A DNA stretch of 64,000 bases from Episyrphus balteatus (GCF_945859705.1 NC_079136.1:49800094-49864093), one strand, 5' to 3'. Positions 23,367-36,897 are shown, numbered from the stretch's first letter. Notes: a model not told the origin generated them from the letters alone. Numbers and translations are program-made.

Positions 23367-26300
23367 ATGACAAATGCCCAAATGCCCCACGTTTGTCATT
23401 TCCAAATGCCCCACGTGGGTCATTTCCAAATGCCCCACGTGGGGCATTTCTAGATGCCCCACGTGGGTCATTTGCAAATGCCCCACGTGGGGCATTTCTA
23501 GATGCCCCACGTGGGTCATTTCCAAATGCCCCACGTGGGTCATTTCCAAATGCCCCACGTGGGTCATTTCCAAATGCCCAACGTCATTTCCAAATGCCCC
23601 ACGTGGGGCATTTCTAGATGCCCAACGTCATTTCCAAATGCCCCACGTGGGGCATTTCTAGATGCCCCACGTGGGGCATTTCCAAATGCCCCACGTGGGT
23701 CATTTCCAAATGCCCCACGTGGGGCATTTCCAAATGCCCCACGTGGGTCATTTCCAAATGCCCCACGTGGGTCATTTCCAAATGCCCCACGTGGGGCATT
23801 TCTAGATGCCCCACGTGGGTCATTTCCAAATGCCCCACGTGGGTCATTTCCAAATGCCCCACGTGGGTCATTTCCAAATGTCCCACGTGGGTCATTTCCA
23901 AATGCCCCACGTGGGGCATTTCTAGATGCCCCACGTGGGGTATTTCAAATGCCCCACGTGGGTCATTTCCAAATGCCCCATGTGGGTCATTTCCAAATGC
24001 CCCATGTGGGTCATTTCCAAATTCCCCACGTGGGGCATTTCCAAATACCCCACGTGGGTCATTTCCAAATGCCCCACGTGGGGCATTTCTAAATGCCCCA
24101 CGTGGGTCATTTCCAAATGCCCCACGTGGATCATTTCCAAATGCCCCACGTGGGTCATTTCCAAATGCCCCACGTGGGTCATTTCCAAATGCCCCACGTG
24201 GGTCATTTCCAAATGCCCCATGTGGGCCCCACGTGGGGCATTTCTAGATGCCCCACGTGGGGCATTTCAAATGCCCCACGTGGGTCATTTCCAAATGCCC
24301 CACATGGGTCATTTCCAAATGCCCCACGTGGCATTTCAAATGCCCCACGTGGGTCATTTCCAAATGCCCCACGTGGGTCATTTCCAAATGCACGTGGGGC
24401 ATTTCAAATGCCCCACGTGGGTCATTTCCAAATGCCCCACGTGGGGCATTTCTAGATGCCCCACGTGGGGTATTTCAAATGCCCCACGTGGGTCATTTCC
24501 AAATGCCCCATGTGGGTCATTTCCAAATGCCCCATGTGGGTCATTTCCAAATTCCCCACGTGGGTCATTTCCAAATGCCCCACGTGGGTCATTTCCAAAT
24601 ACCCCACGTGGGGCATTTCAAATGCCCCACGTGGGTCATTTCCAAATGCCCCACGTGGGTCATTTCCAAATGCCCCACGTGGGTCATTTCCAAATGCCCC
24701 ACGTGGGTCATTTCCAAATGCCCCATGTGGGTCATTTCCAAATGCCCCATGTGGGTCATTTCCAAATGCCCCATGTGGGTCATTTCCAAATTCCCCACGT
24801 GGGTCATTTCCAAATGCCCCACGTGGGGCATTTCCAAATGCCCCACGTGGGTCATTTCCAAATGCCCCACGTGGGTCATTTCCAAATGCCCCACGTGGGT
24901 CATTTCCAAATGCCAAACGTGGGTCATTTCCAAATGCCCCACGTGGGTCATTTCCAAATGCCCCACGTGGGTCATTTCAAATGCCCCACGTGGGTCATTT
25001 CCAAATGCCCCACGTGGGGCATTTCTAGATGCCCCACGTGGGGCATTTCTAGATGCCCCACGTGGGTCATTTCCAAATGCCCCACGTGGGTCATTTCCAA
25101 ATGCCCCACGTGGGTCATTTCCAAATGCCCCATGTGGGTCATTTCCAAATGCCCCATGTGGGTCATTTCCAAATGCCCCATGTGGGTCATTTCCAAATGC
25201 CCCACGTGGGGCATTTCTAGATGCCCCACGTGGGGCATTTCAAATGCCCCACGTGGGTCATTTCCAAATGCCCCACGTGGGGCATTTCTAGATGCCCCAC
25301 GTTTGTCATTTCCAAATGCCCCACGTGGGTCATTTCCAAATGCCCCACGTGGGTCATTTCCAAATGCCCCATGTGGGTCATTTCCAAATGCCCCATGTGG
25401 GTAATTTCCAAATGCCCCACGTGGGTCATTTCCAAATGCCCCACGTGGGTCATTTCCAAATGCCCCACGTGGGTCATTTCCAAATGCCCCACGTGGGGCA
25501 TTTCTAGATTCCCCACGTGGGGCATTTCAAATGCCCCACGTGGGTCATTTCCAAATGCCCCACGTGGGTCATTTCCAAATGCCCCACGTGGGGCATTTCT
25601 AGATGCCCCACGTGGGGCATTTCCAAATGCCCTAAGTAGGTCATTTCCAAATGCCCCACGTGGGTCATTTCCAAATGCCCCACGTGGGTCATTTCCAAAT
25701 GCCCCACGTGGGTCATTTCCGAATGCCCCACGTGGGTCATTTCCAAATGCCCCACGTGGGTCATTTCCAAATGCCCCACGTGGGTCATTTCCAAATGCCC
25801 CACGTGGGTCATTTCCGAATGCCCCACGTGGGTCATTTCCAAATGCCCCACGTGGGTCATTTCCAAATGCCCCACGTGGGTCATTTCCAAATGCCCCACG
25901 TTTGTCATTTCCAAATGAGCCACGTGGGGCATTTCTAGATGCCCCACGTGGTTCATTTCCAAATGCCCCACTTAGGTCATTTCCAAAAGCCCCACGTGGG
26001 TCATTTCCAAATGCCCCACGTGGGTCATTTCCAAATGCCCCATGTGGGTCATTTCCAAATGCCCCATGTGGGTCATTTCCAAATGCCCCATGTGGGTCAT
26101 TTCCAAATGCCCCACGTGGGTCATTTCCAAATGCCCCACGTGGGTCATTTCCAAATGCCCCATGTGGGTCATTTCCAAATGCCCCACGTGGGTCATTTCC
26201 GAATGCCCCACGTAGGTCATTTCCAAATGCCCCATGTGGGTCATTTCCAAATGCCCCATGTGGGTCATTTCCAAATGCCCCATGTGGGTCATTTCCAAAT

Positions 26301-27260
26301 GCCCCATGTGGGTCATTTCCAAATGCCCCACGTGGGTCATTTCCGAATGCCCCACGTGGGTCATTTCCAAATGCCCCATGTGGGTCATTTCCAAATGCCC
26401 CACGTGGGTCATTTCCGAATGCCCCACGTAGGTCATTTCCAAATGCCCCATGTGGGTCATTTCCAAATGCCCCTTGTGGGTCATTTCCAAATGCCCCACG
26501 TGGGTCATTTCCGAATGCCCCACGTGGGTCATTTCCAAATGCCCCATGTGGGTCATTTCCAAATGCCCCACGTGGGTCATTTCCGAATGCCCCACGTAGG
26601 TCATTTCCAAATGCCCCATGTGGGTCATTTCCAAATGCCCCATGTGGGTCATTTCCAAATGCCCCACGTGGGTCATTTCCGAATGCCCCACGTAGGTCAT
26701 TTCCAAATGCCCCATGTGGGTCATTTCCAAATGCCCCACGTGGGTCATTTCCAAATGCCCCACGTGGGTCATTTCCAAATGCCCCATGTGGGTCATTTCC
26801 AAATGCCCCATGTGGGTCATTTCCAAATGCCCCACGTGGGTCATTTCCAAATGCCCCACGTGGGTCATTTCCAAATGCCCCACGTGGGTCATTTCCAAAT
26901 GCCCCACGTGGGTCATTTCCAAATGCCCCATGTGGGTCATTTCCAAATGCCCCATGTGGGTCATTTCCAAATGCCCCACGTGGGTCATTTCCGAATGCCC
27001 CACGTGGGGCATATCTAGATGCCCCACGTGGGGCATTTCCAAATGCCCCACGTGGGTCATTTCCAAATGCCCCACGTGGGTCATTTCCAAATGCCCCACG
27101 TGGGTCATTTCCAAATGCCCCACGTGGGTCATTTCCAAATGCCCCACGTGGGGCATTTATAGATGCCCCACGTGGGTCATTTCCAAATGCCCCACGTGGG
27201 GCATTTCAAATGCCCCACGTGGGGCATTTCAAATGCCCCACGTGGGTCATTTCCAAATGC
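23367..27260. repeat. 24-bp satellite carrying CCCCACGTGGGG palindromes
   Basis: About 160 units of 24 bp built on AAATGCCCCACGTGGG followed by TCATTTCC. Common variants: GGGGCATTTCTAG in place of GGGTCATTTCC, CATGTG in place of CACGTG (often in consecutive runs), and TTCCGAATG. Nearly every unit keeps the six-base palindrome CACGTG or its one-base derivative CATGTG. Frames on both strands stay open for 70-490 codons (HVGHFQMP and APRGSFPN types), explained by a stop-free unit whose length divides by three. I do not call them genes. Confidence 0.95.
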
Positions 27261-30200
27261 GGGACATCTTCGGGACATCTTCGGGACATCTTCGGAACAT
27301 CTTATGGACATCTTCGGGAAAATCTCGGGACATGCTCGGGACATCTTCGGGACATGCTCGGGACATCTTCGGGACATCTTCGGGGCAAGCTCGGGACATC
27401 TTCGGGACAAGCTCGGTACATCTTTAGGACGTGCTCGGGACATCTTTGGGACATCTTCGGGACATCTTCGGGACATCTTGGGGACAAGCTCGGGACATCT
27501 TCGGGACATGCTCGGGACATCTTCGGGACATCTTCGGGACATCTTCGGGACAAGCTCGGGACATGCTCGGGACATCTTCGGGACATCTTCGGGACATCTT
27601 CGGGACATCTTCGGCACATCTTCGGGACATGCTCGGGACATCTTCGGGACATGCTCGGGACATCTTCGGGACATGCTCGGGACATCTTCGGGACATCTTC
27701 GGGACATCTTCGGGACATCTTCGGGACATGCTCGGGACATCTTCGGGACATCTTTGGGACATGCTCTTGACATCTTCGGGACATCTTCGGGACATCTTCG
27801 GGACATCTTAGGACATCTTCGGGACAAGCTCGGGACATGCTCGGGACATCTTCGGGACATCTTCAGGACATCTTCGGGACATGCTCGGGACATCTTCGGG
27901 ACATGTTTGGGACATCTTCGGGACATCTTCGGGACATGCTCGGGACATCTTCGGGACATCTTCGGGACATCTTCGGGACATCTTCGGGACATCTTCGGGA
28001 CATCTTCAGGACATCTTCGGGACATCTTCGGGACATCTTCGGGACATCTTCGGGACATCTTCGGGACATGCTCGGGACATCTTCGAGACATCTTCGGGAC
28101 ATCTTCGGGACATGCTCGGCACATCTTCGGGACATGCTCGGGGCATCTTCGGGACATCTTCGGGACATCTTCAGGATATCTTCGAGACAAGCTCGGGACA
28201 TGTTCGGGACATCTTCGGGACATCTTTGGGACATGCTCTTGACATCTTCGGGACATCTTCGGGACATCTTCGGGACATCTTAGGACATCTTCGGGACAAG
28301 CTCGGGACATGCTCGGGACATCTTCGGGACATCTTCAGGACATCTTCGGGACATGCTCGGGACATCTTCGGGACATGTTTGGGACATCTTCGGGACATCT
28401 TCGGGACATGCTCGGGACATCTTCGGGACATCTTCGGGACATCTTCGGGACATCTTCGGGACATCTTCGGGACATCTTCGGGACATGCTCGGGACATCTT
28501 CGGGACATCTTCGGGACATGCTCAGGACATCTTCGGGATATCTTCGGAACATCTTTGGGACATGCTCGGGACATCTTCGGGACATGCTCGGGACATCTTC
28601 GGGACATCTTCGGGACATCTTCGGGACATGCTCGGGACATCTTCGGGACATGCTCTGGACATCTTCGGGACATGCTCGGGACATCTTCGGGACATCTTCG
28701 GGACATCTTCGGGACATCTTCGGGACATCTTCGGGACATGCTCCGGACATCTTCGGGACATACTCGGGACATCTTCGGGACATCATCGGGACATCTTCGG
28801 GTTATCTTCGGGACATGCTCGGGACATCTTCGGGACATGCTCGGGACATCTTCGGGACATTCTCGGGACATCTTCGGGACATGCTCGGGACATCTTCGGG
28901 ACATCTTAGGGACATCTTCGGGACAAGCTCGGGACATGCTCGGGACATCTTCGGGACATCTTCGGGACATCTTCGGGACATCTTCGGAACATCTTATGGA
29001 CATCTTCGGGAAAATCTCGGGACATGCTCGGGACATCTTCGGGACATGCTCGGGACATCTTCGGGGCAAGCTCGGGACATCTTCGGGACAAGCTCGGTAC
29101 ATCTTTAGGACGTGCTCGGGACATCTTTGGGACATCTTCGGGACATCTTCGGGACATCTTCGGGACAAGCTCGGGACATCTTCGGGACATGCTCGGGACA
29201 TCTTCGGGACATCTTCGGGACATCTTCGGGACATCTTCGGGACAAGCTCGGGACATGCTCGGGACATCTTCGGGACATCTTCGGGACATCTTCGGGACAT
29301 GCTCGGGACATCTTCGGGACATGCTCGGGACATCTTCGGGACATGCTCGGGACATCTTCGGGACATCTTCGGGACATCTTCGGGACATCTTCGGGACATG
29401 CTCGGGACATCTTCGGGACATGCTCGGGACATCTTCGGGACATCTTCGGGACATCTTCGGGACATCTTCGGGACATGCTCGGGACATCTTCGAGACATCT
29501 TCGGGACATCTTCGGGACATGCTCGGGACATCTTCGGGACATCTTCGGTACATCTTCGGGACATGCTCGGGACATCTTCGGGACATCTTCGAGACATCTT
29601 TGGGACATGCTCGGGACATCTTCGGGACATCTTCGGGACATCTTCGGGACATCTTCGGGACATCTTCGGGACATGCTCGGGACATCTTCAGGACATCTTC
29701 GAGACAAGCTCGGGACATGCTCGGGACATCTTCGGGACATCTTCGGGACATCTTCGGGACATGCTCGGGACATCTTCGGGACATCTTCGGGACATCTTCG
29801 GGACATCTTCGAGACATCTTCGGGACATCTTCGGGACATCTTCGGGACATCTTGGGGACATCTTCGGGACATCTTCGGGACATACTCGGGACATCTTCGG
29901 CACATGCTCGGGACATACTCGGGACATCTTCGGGACATCTTGGGGACATCTTCGGGACATCTTCGGGACATACTCGGGACATCTTCGGCACATGCTCGGG
30001 ACATACTCGGGACATCTTCGGGACATGCTCGGGACATCATCGGGACATCTTCGGGACATCTTCGGGACATCTTCGGGACATCTACGGGACATCTTCGGAA
30101 CATCTTCGGGACATCTTCGGGACATCTTCGGGACATGCTCGGGACATCTTCGGGATATCTTCGGGACATCTTCGGGACATGCTCGGCACATCTTCGGGAC

Positions 30201-33200
30201 ATGCTCGAGACATCTTCGGGACATCTTCGGGACATGCTCGGGACATCATCGGGACATCTTCGGGACATCTTCGGGACATCTACGGGACATCTTCGGGACA
30301 TCTTCGGGACATCTTCGGGACATCTTCGGGACATGCTCGGGACATCTTCGGGACATCTTCGGGACATGCTCGGGACATCTTCGGGACATCTTCAGGACAT
30401 CTTCGGGACATCTTCGAGACATCTTCGGGACATCTTCGGGACATCTTCGGGACATCTTCGGGACATCTTCGGGACATCTTCGGGACATCTTCGGGACATC
30501 TACGGGACATCTTCGGGACATCTTCGGGACATGCTCGGGACATCTTCGGGACATGCTCGGGACATCTTCGGGACATGCTCGGGACATCTTCGGGACATCT
30601 TCAGGACATCTTCGGGACATCTTCGAGACATCTTCGGGACATCTTCGGGACATCTTCGGGACATCTTCGGGACATCTTCGGGACATGCTCGGGACATCAT
30701 CGGGACATCTTCGGGACATCTTCGGGACATCTTCGGGACATCTACGGGACATCTTCGGGACATCTTCGGGACATGCTCGGGACATCTTCGGGACATGCTC
30801 GGGACATCTTCGGGACATGCTCGGGACATCTTCGGGACATCTTCGGGACATCTTCGGGACATGCTCGGGACATCTTCGGGACATGCTCCGGACATCATCG
30901 GGACATCTTCGGGACATCTTCGGGACATCTTCGGGACATCTACGGGACATCTTCGGGACATCTTCGGGACATGCTCGGGACATCTTCGGGACATGCTCGG
31001 GACATCTTCGGGACATGCTCGGGACATCTTCGGGACATCTTCAGGACATCTTCGGGACATCTTCGAGACATCTTCGGGACATCTTCGGGACATCTTCGGG
31101 ACATCTTCGGGACATCTTCGGGACATGCTCGGGACATCATCGGGACATCTTCGGGACATCTTCGGGACATCTTCGGGACATCTACGGGACATCTTCGGGA
31201 CATCTTCGGGACATGCTCGGGACATCTTCGGGACATGCTCGGCACATCTTCGGGACATGCTCGGGACATCTTCGGGACATCTTCGGGACATCTTCGGGAC
31301 ATGCTCGGGACATCTTCGGGACATGCTCGGGACATCTTCGGGACATCTTCGGGACATGCTCGGGACATCTTCGAGACATCTTCGGGACATCTTCGGGACA
31401 TCTTCGGGACATGCTCGGGACATCTTCGGGACATCTTCGGTACATCTTCGGGACATGCTCGGGACATCTTCGGGACATCTTCGAGACATCTTTGGGACAT
31501 GCTCGGGACATCTTCGGGACATCTTCGGGACATCTTCGGGACATCTTCGGGACATCTTCGGGACATCTTCGGGACATCTTCGGGACATGCTCGGGACATC
31601 TTCAGGACATCTTCGAGACAAGCTCGGGACATGCTCGGGACATCTTCGGGACATCTTCGGGACATGCTCGGGACATCTTCGGGACATCTTCGGGACATCT
31701 TCGGGACATCTTCGAGACATCTTCGGGACATCTTCGGGACATCTTCGGGACATCTTGGGGACATCTTCGGGACATCTTCGGGACATACTCGGGACATCTT
31801 CGGCACATGCTCGGGACATACTCGGGACATCTTCGGGACATCCTCGGGACATATCTTCGGGACATGCTCGGGACATCTTCGGGACATGCTCGGGACATCT
31901 TCGTGACATGCTCGGGACATCTTCGGGACATCTTCAGGACATCTTCGAGACAAGCTCGGGACATGCTCGGGACATCTTCGGGACATCTTCGGGACATGCT
32001 CGGGACATCTTCGGGACATCTTCAGGACATCTTCGGGACATCTTCGAGACATCTTCGGGACATCTTCGGGACATCTTCGGGACATCTTCGGGACATCTTC
32101 GGGACATGCTCGGGACATCATCGGGACATCTTCGGGACATCTTCGGGACATCTTCGGGACATCTACGGGACATCTTCGGGACATCTTCGGGACATCTTCG
32201 GGACATCTTCGGGACATCTTCGGGACATCTTTGGGACATGCTCGGGACATCTTTGGGACATCTTCGGGACATGCTCGGGACATCATCGGGACATCTTCGG
32301 GACATCTTCGGGACATCTACGGGACATCTTCGGAACATCTTCGGGACATCTTCGGGACATCTTCGGGACATGCTCGGGACATCTTCGGGACATCTTCGGG
32401 ACATCTACGGGACATCTTCGGGACATCTTCGGGACATCTTTGGGACATGCTCGGGACATCTTCGGGACATCTTCGGGACATCTTCGGGACATGCTCGGGA
32501 CATCTTCGGGACATCTTCGGGACATCTTCGGGACAGCTTCGGGACATCTTCGGGACATCTTCGGGACATCTTCAGGACATCTTCGGGACATCTTCGGGAC
32601 ATCTTCGGGACATCTTCGGGACATCTTCGGGACATCTTCGGGACATGCTCGGGACATCTTCGGGACATCTTCGGGACATCTACGGGACATCTTCGGGACA
32701 TCTTCGGGACATCTTTGGGACATGCTCGGGACATCTTCGGGACATCTTCGGGACATCTTCGGGACATGCTCGGGACATCTTCGGGACATCTTCGGGACAT
32801 CTTCGGGACAGCTTCGGGACATCTTCGGGACATCTTCGGGACATCTTCGGGACATCTTCGGGACATCTTCGGGACATCTTCGGGACATCTTCGGGACAGC
32901 TTCGGGACATCTTCGGGACATCTTCGGGACATCTTCAGGACATCTTCGGGACATCTTCGGGACATCTTCGGGACATGCTCGGGACATCTTCGGGACATCT
33001 TCGGGACATCTACGGGACATCTTCGGGACATCTTCGGGACATCTTTGGGACATGCTCGGGACATCTTCGGGACATCTTCGGGACATCTTCGGGACATGCT
33101 CGGGACATCTTCGGGACATCTTCGGGACATCTTCGGGACAGCTTCGGGACATCTTCGGGACATCTTCAGGACATCTTCGGGACATCTTCGGGACATCTTT

Positions 33201-34640
33201 GGGACATGCTCGGGACATCTTCGGGACATCTTCGGGACATCTTCGGGACATCTTCGGGACATGCTCGGGACATCTTCGGGACATGCTCGGGACATCTTCG
33301 GGACATCTTCGGGACATCTTCGGGACATCTTCGGGACATCTTCGGGACATCTACGGGACATCTTCGGGACATCTTCGGGACATCTTTGGGACATGCTCGG
33401 GACATCTTCGGGACATCTTCGGGACATCTTCGGGACATCTTCGGGACATGCTCGGGACATCTTCGGGACATCTTCGGGACATCTTCGGGACATCTTCGGG
33501 ACATCTTCGGGACATCTTCGGGACATCTTCGGGACATCTTCGGGACATGCTCGGGACATCTTCGAGACATCTTCGGGACATCTTCGGGACATGCTCGGGA
33601 CATCTTCGGGACATGCTCGGGACATCTTCGGGACATCTTCAGGACATCTTCGAGACAAGCTCGGGACATGCTCGGGACATCTTCGGAACATCTTCGGGAC
33701 ATGCTCGGGACATCTTCGGGACATCTTCGGGACATCTTCGGGACATCTTCGAGACATCTTCGGGACATCTTCGGGACATCTTCGAGACATCTTCGGGACA
33801 TGCTCGGGACATCTTCGGGACATGCTCGGGACATCTTCGGGACATGCTCGGGACATCTTCGGGACATCTTCAGGACATCTTCGAGACAAGCTCGGGACAT
33901 GCTCGGGACATCTTCGGGACATCTTCGGGACATGCTCGGGACATCTTCGGGACATCTTCGGGACATCTTCGGGACATCTTCGAGACATCTTCGGGACATC
34001 TTCGGGACATCTTCGGGACATCTTCGGGACATGCTCGGGACATCTTCGGGACATGCTCGGGACATCTTCGGGACATGCTCGGGACATCTTCGGGACATCT
34101 TTGGGACATCTTTGGGACATGCTCGGGACATCTTCGGGACATCTTCGGGATATGCTCTGGACATCATCGGGACATCTTCGGGACATGCTCCGGACATCTT
34201 CGGGACATACTCGGGACATCTTCGGCACATGCTCGGGACATACTCGGGTTATCTTCGGGACATGCTCGGGACATGCTCGGGACATCTTCGGGACATGCTC
34301 GGGACATCTTCGGGACATGCTCGGGACATCTTCGGGACATGCTCGGGACATCTTCGGGACATCTTCGGGACATGCTCGGGACATCTTCGGGACATCTTCG
34401 GAACATCTTCGGGACATCTTTGGGACATGCTCGGGACATCTTCGGGACATGCTCGGGACATCTTCGGGACATCTTCGGGACATGCTGGGACATCTTCGGG
34501 ACATCTTCGGGACATGCTCGGGACATCTTTGGGACATGCTCGGGACATCTTCGGGACATCTTCGGGACATGCTCCGGACATCTTCGGGACATACTCGGGA
34601 CATACTCGGGACATCTTCGGGACATCTTCGGGACAAGCTC
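27261..34640. repeat. 11-bp satellite, GGGACATCTTC / GGGACATGCTC
   Basis: About 670 units over 7.4 kb. The two dominant forms are GGGACATCTTC and GGGACATGCTC, with GGGACAAGCTC, GGGACATCTTT, GGGACATCTAC, GGGACAGCTTC and others as markers. It is flanked on both sides by the 24-bp satellite and so lies inside it. Longer segments are duplicated (see findings). Because 11 does not divide by three, the frame cycles every 33 bp (GHLRDIFGTSS), and no stop appears in any frame of the main unit. That gives open frames up to 2133 codons (28309-34710), which I regard as non-coding. Confidence 0.95.
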
Positions 34641-34700
34641 CAAATGCCCCACGTGGGTCATTGCCAAATGCTCATTTCATTTCCAGAAATGCCCCACGTG
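34641..34700. repeat. Right remnant of the 24-bp satellite
   Basis: Two to three degenerate 24-bp units with CCCCACGTGGG and CCCCACGTGC follow the 11-bp array. Confidence 0.85.
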
Positions 34701-36682
34701 CATCTTATAAGCCATCACTTATGATTTGTTGTATAATTGTCCCCCTCAGTAAAGAAAATAGAACCCATCAACTGAAGCATTCAAAATTATAAAATTGTTG
34801 GGTTCTTCGAATTCTCCCTTCAGTTTTTGTACAATCACATATCTAGATATTTTTATTTTTAAAAGTACCTTAGTTAAATAGTTACCTATGGCCAAAAGTA
34901 AAAATCCAAAAAGTAGCAAAAAAAAAAACCATCTGCAATGCAACGTTCTACTTAAAAACTTCTATTCCAGAGCCCTTCTTTTCTCTCTTATTTTAGAATT
35001 CATCTTCAATATTGTTCAAACAATTCAACTTCAATTCTATGTATGTTCTCATATAAATACATTTAAGAATGTAAAAAAGTAATCGATAGAAATAATGAAA
35101 GGATTGTATATGCAGTACACATTCAGGAACCAGAGAGAAGAAATACACTATCCCAAAAGGATACTCCTCTTTATATTGCTGACAGAATATTATCGGACTT
35201 TGTTGGGAAACCCAACTGGCATACAAAATATTCTGAACATGACCAATGCCACAACTGTTTTTATGTATTTTTGTTTTTTTTTTTTTTATTTAATAGAAAA
35301 TAGCATTAGAATCAAGAAGAAGGAAGAAAAAAGGAAGGATTCGAAGAGAAAGAAGTCATGGAAATAATCTATGCCAAATTGGGGTAATATTGTGAGAAAA
35401 TTTATTTTTATTGGCAGCTTGTTTGTAGGATCTCATTAGAGAAGTTTTTTTTTTTTTTTTTCTCAACTCTACTCAAGTCCAAGCAACCAACCGCCATCGA
35501 TTCTCGTTAACCCGGTCAGGGTCAAATTTATTCACAGAAAAATACAGACACAAAAAAATTTAAAGAGCCAATACAAATCCGTAAAATAAATGTAAATAAA
35601 AATGAATGTCGACTATCGTTTCATTAAGACCCCACAACGCCACAGTTAAACAAAAAAAAAAAACTTCGAAAGAGATTTAAAGAAATCCCACAGGAATTGT
35701 CTGCAATAAATTTGAAACGCTAATTTGATCACGTTTTTTTATTAGTCGCACCCGCCGTAGCAAACAGTATTTTAGATACAATTTGTTAGCAGAAAAAAAA
35801 ACTGGCAAAAAAATGTTTAACGTTTAAATGAAAAATTATAGGATCTATTGTTGGGAAAGCGTCTTATAGAAGCGTTATTGGAGCCAAAGGATTCAATTCG
35901 CTCAATGGAACCAGTGGGGCGTCTTATTTTAATGCTGGTGAGTCGCACAGTTGTCTACAAACAGATCTTATGGAAATCTATACATTTCAACATTGTTTAG
36001 GGACTCAGGTCCTGAGACGACCAACTACGACGACTAAAGACTCATCGACACCATATCGCAGACGATATAAACGTGCCAAAGTAATCATAGTCTCGTGCCG
36101 TAGATTTTGATTCTAGGCCTTTGGTGTTCCATTTGCAGACAGAAGGAAGAAAAGGATATAAAATATTATTGCAAAAGTAGACCGACCTCTCAGATGCACA
36201 TACAAGAAGATTCAGTGTGTGTGTCCTAGAGTGCCATTATAGTAATTCAACTGGGAAGAATACTTGGCTACTGGGCCTTGGGATTGGGATTTGTCGTCAG
36301 TTGGTTAAGAGAGGAGTCAACCATGTTGGGATTTATTGCACTACACAAATAAAGAAAAAGAGGCTATATGTAGGCTTGATATATAGGACTGGCTTGCACA
36401 ATGGATTATTGCCAGTTTGTGTTTTGAAATTGGGAATATTTATGCGTGGTAAGTGCTTGGAATATAAAGAGATTAAAAGTGATTCACAATCTTTTATAGG
36501 AGTTTTGTGTTATTTTATTGGATTTGTGTTGAACATAAAGTAGCTATATTTTATACTAGATTTAAATTTTATTTCCTGATATATTTAATAGAAAATCTAG
36601 GTTAATTACCTAAACAATATTATTTTGTCAATATTTATTTACCAATTAAATACAATAGCAAGGCATTTCTGAAGAAATGTTT
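34701..36682. other. Mostly unrecognised interval with one possible spliced coding piece
   Basis: No transposon ends or tandem arrays were found. Codon-like composition appears only at 35842-36110, described separately. The open frame at 36217-36543 shows no known motif. Confidence 0.45.
35842..36110 (+). other. Candidate exon pair of unknown gene
   Basis: A frame from 35842 to 35937 reads SIVGKASYRSVIGAKGFN and on to YFNAG. It is preceded by an AG acceptor (TTATAG) and followed by a strong donor (G|GTGAGT). After a 63-bp interval ending TTTAG, a second frame from 36001 reads TQVLRRPTTTTKDSSTPY, continues with a basic stretch (RRRYKRAK) and stops with TGA at 36108-36110. The splice sites are in phase. 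The intron size matches those of the sulfotransferase. The product is not recognised, no upstream start exon was found, and chance is a real alternative. Confidence 0.25.
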
Positions 36683-36889
36683 AACCGACTTCCAAAAACT
36701 GTAGTTTTTTTTTTTTATTTTTATGTTTGTTACCTCATAACTTTGAACTGAGTGAACCAATTTTAATAATTCTTTTTGTATTGGAAAGTTGGTGGCTGCA
36801 ATGTTGTCCCATTTCAATTTCGTTCAGTTATAGCCATAGGAACTATTAAAACAACCATAAAACCCAGTTTTGATCCATGGAAGTCGGTT
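36683..36889. mobile_element. Small inverted-repeat element, ACCGACTT...AAGTCGGT family, copy 2
   Basis: Ends AACCGACTTCCA and TGGAAGTCGGTT; the interior is the reverse complement of the copy at 3517-3741. The foldback element at 36898 inserted a few bases beyond its right end. Confidence 0.6.
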
Positions 36890-36897
36890 TTGTTTTT

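Noticed and set aside
23502..27770. Open frames of up to 849 codons across the 24-bp array
   Set aside because: Same reason; one of them runs on into the unrelated 11-bp array, which a real gene would not do.
23367..34700. CRISPR array
   Set aside because: Units are contiguous tandem repeats without unique spacers, in a eukaryotic context with introns and hAT elements.
28309..34710. Very long open frames across the 11-bp array as giant repetitive proteins
   Set aside because: They occur in several frames on both strands at once, as expected when the repeat unit has no stop codon. No start context, splice site or flanking non-repeat coding sequence supports them.
36217..36543. 108-codon open frame as a gene
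   Set aside because: No known motif, no supporting splice sites or poly(A) signal; length is within chance for this region.
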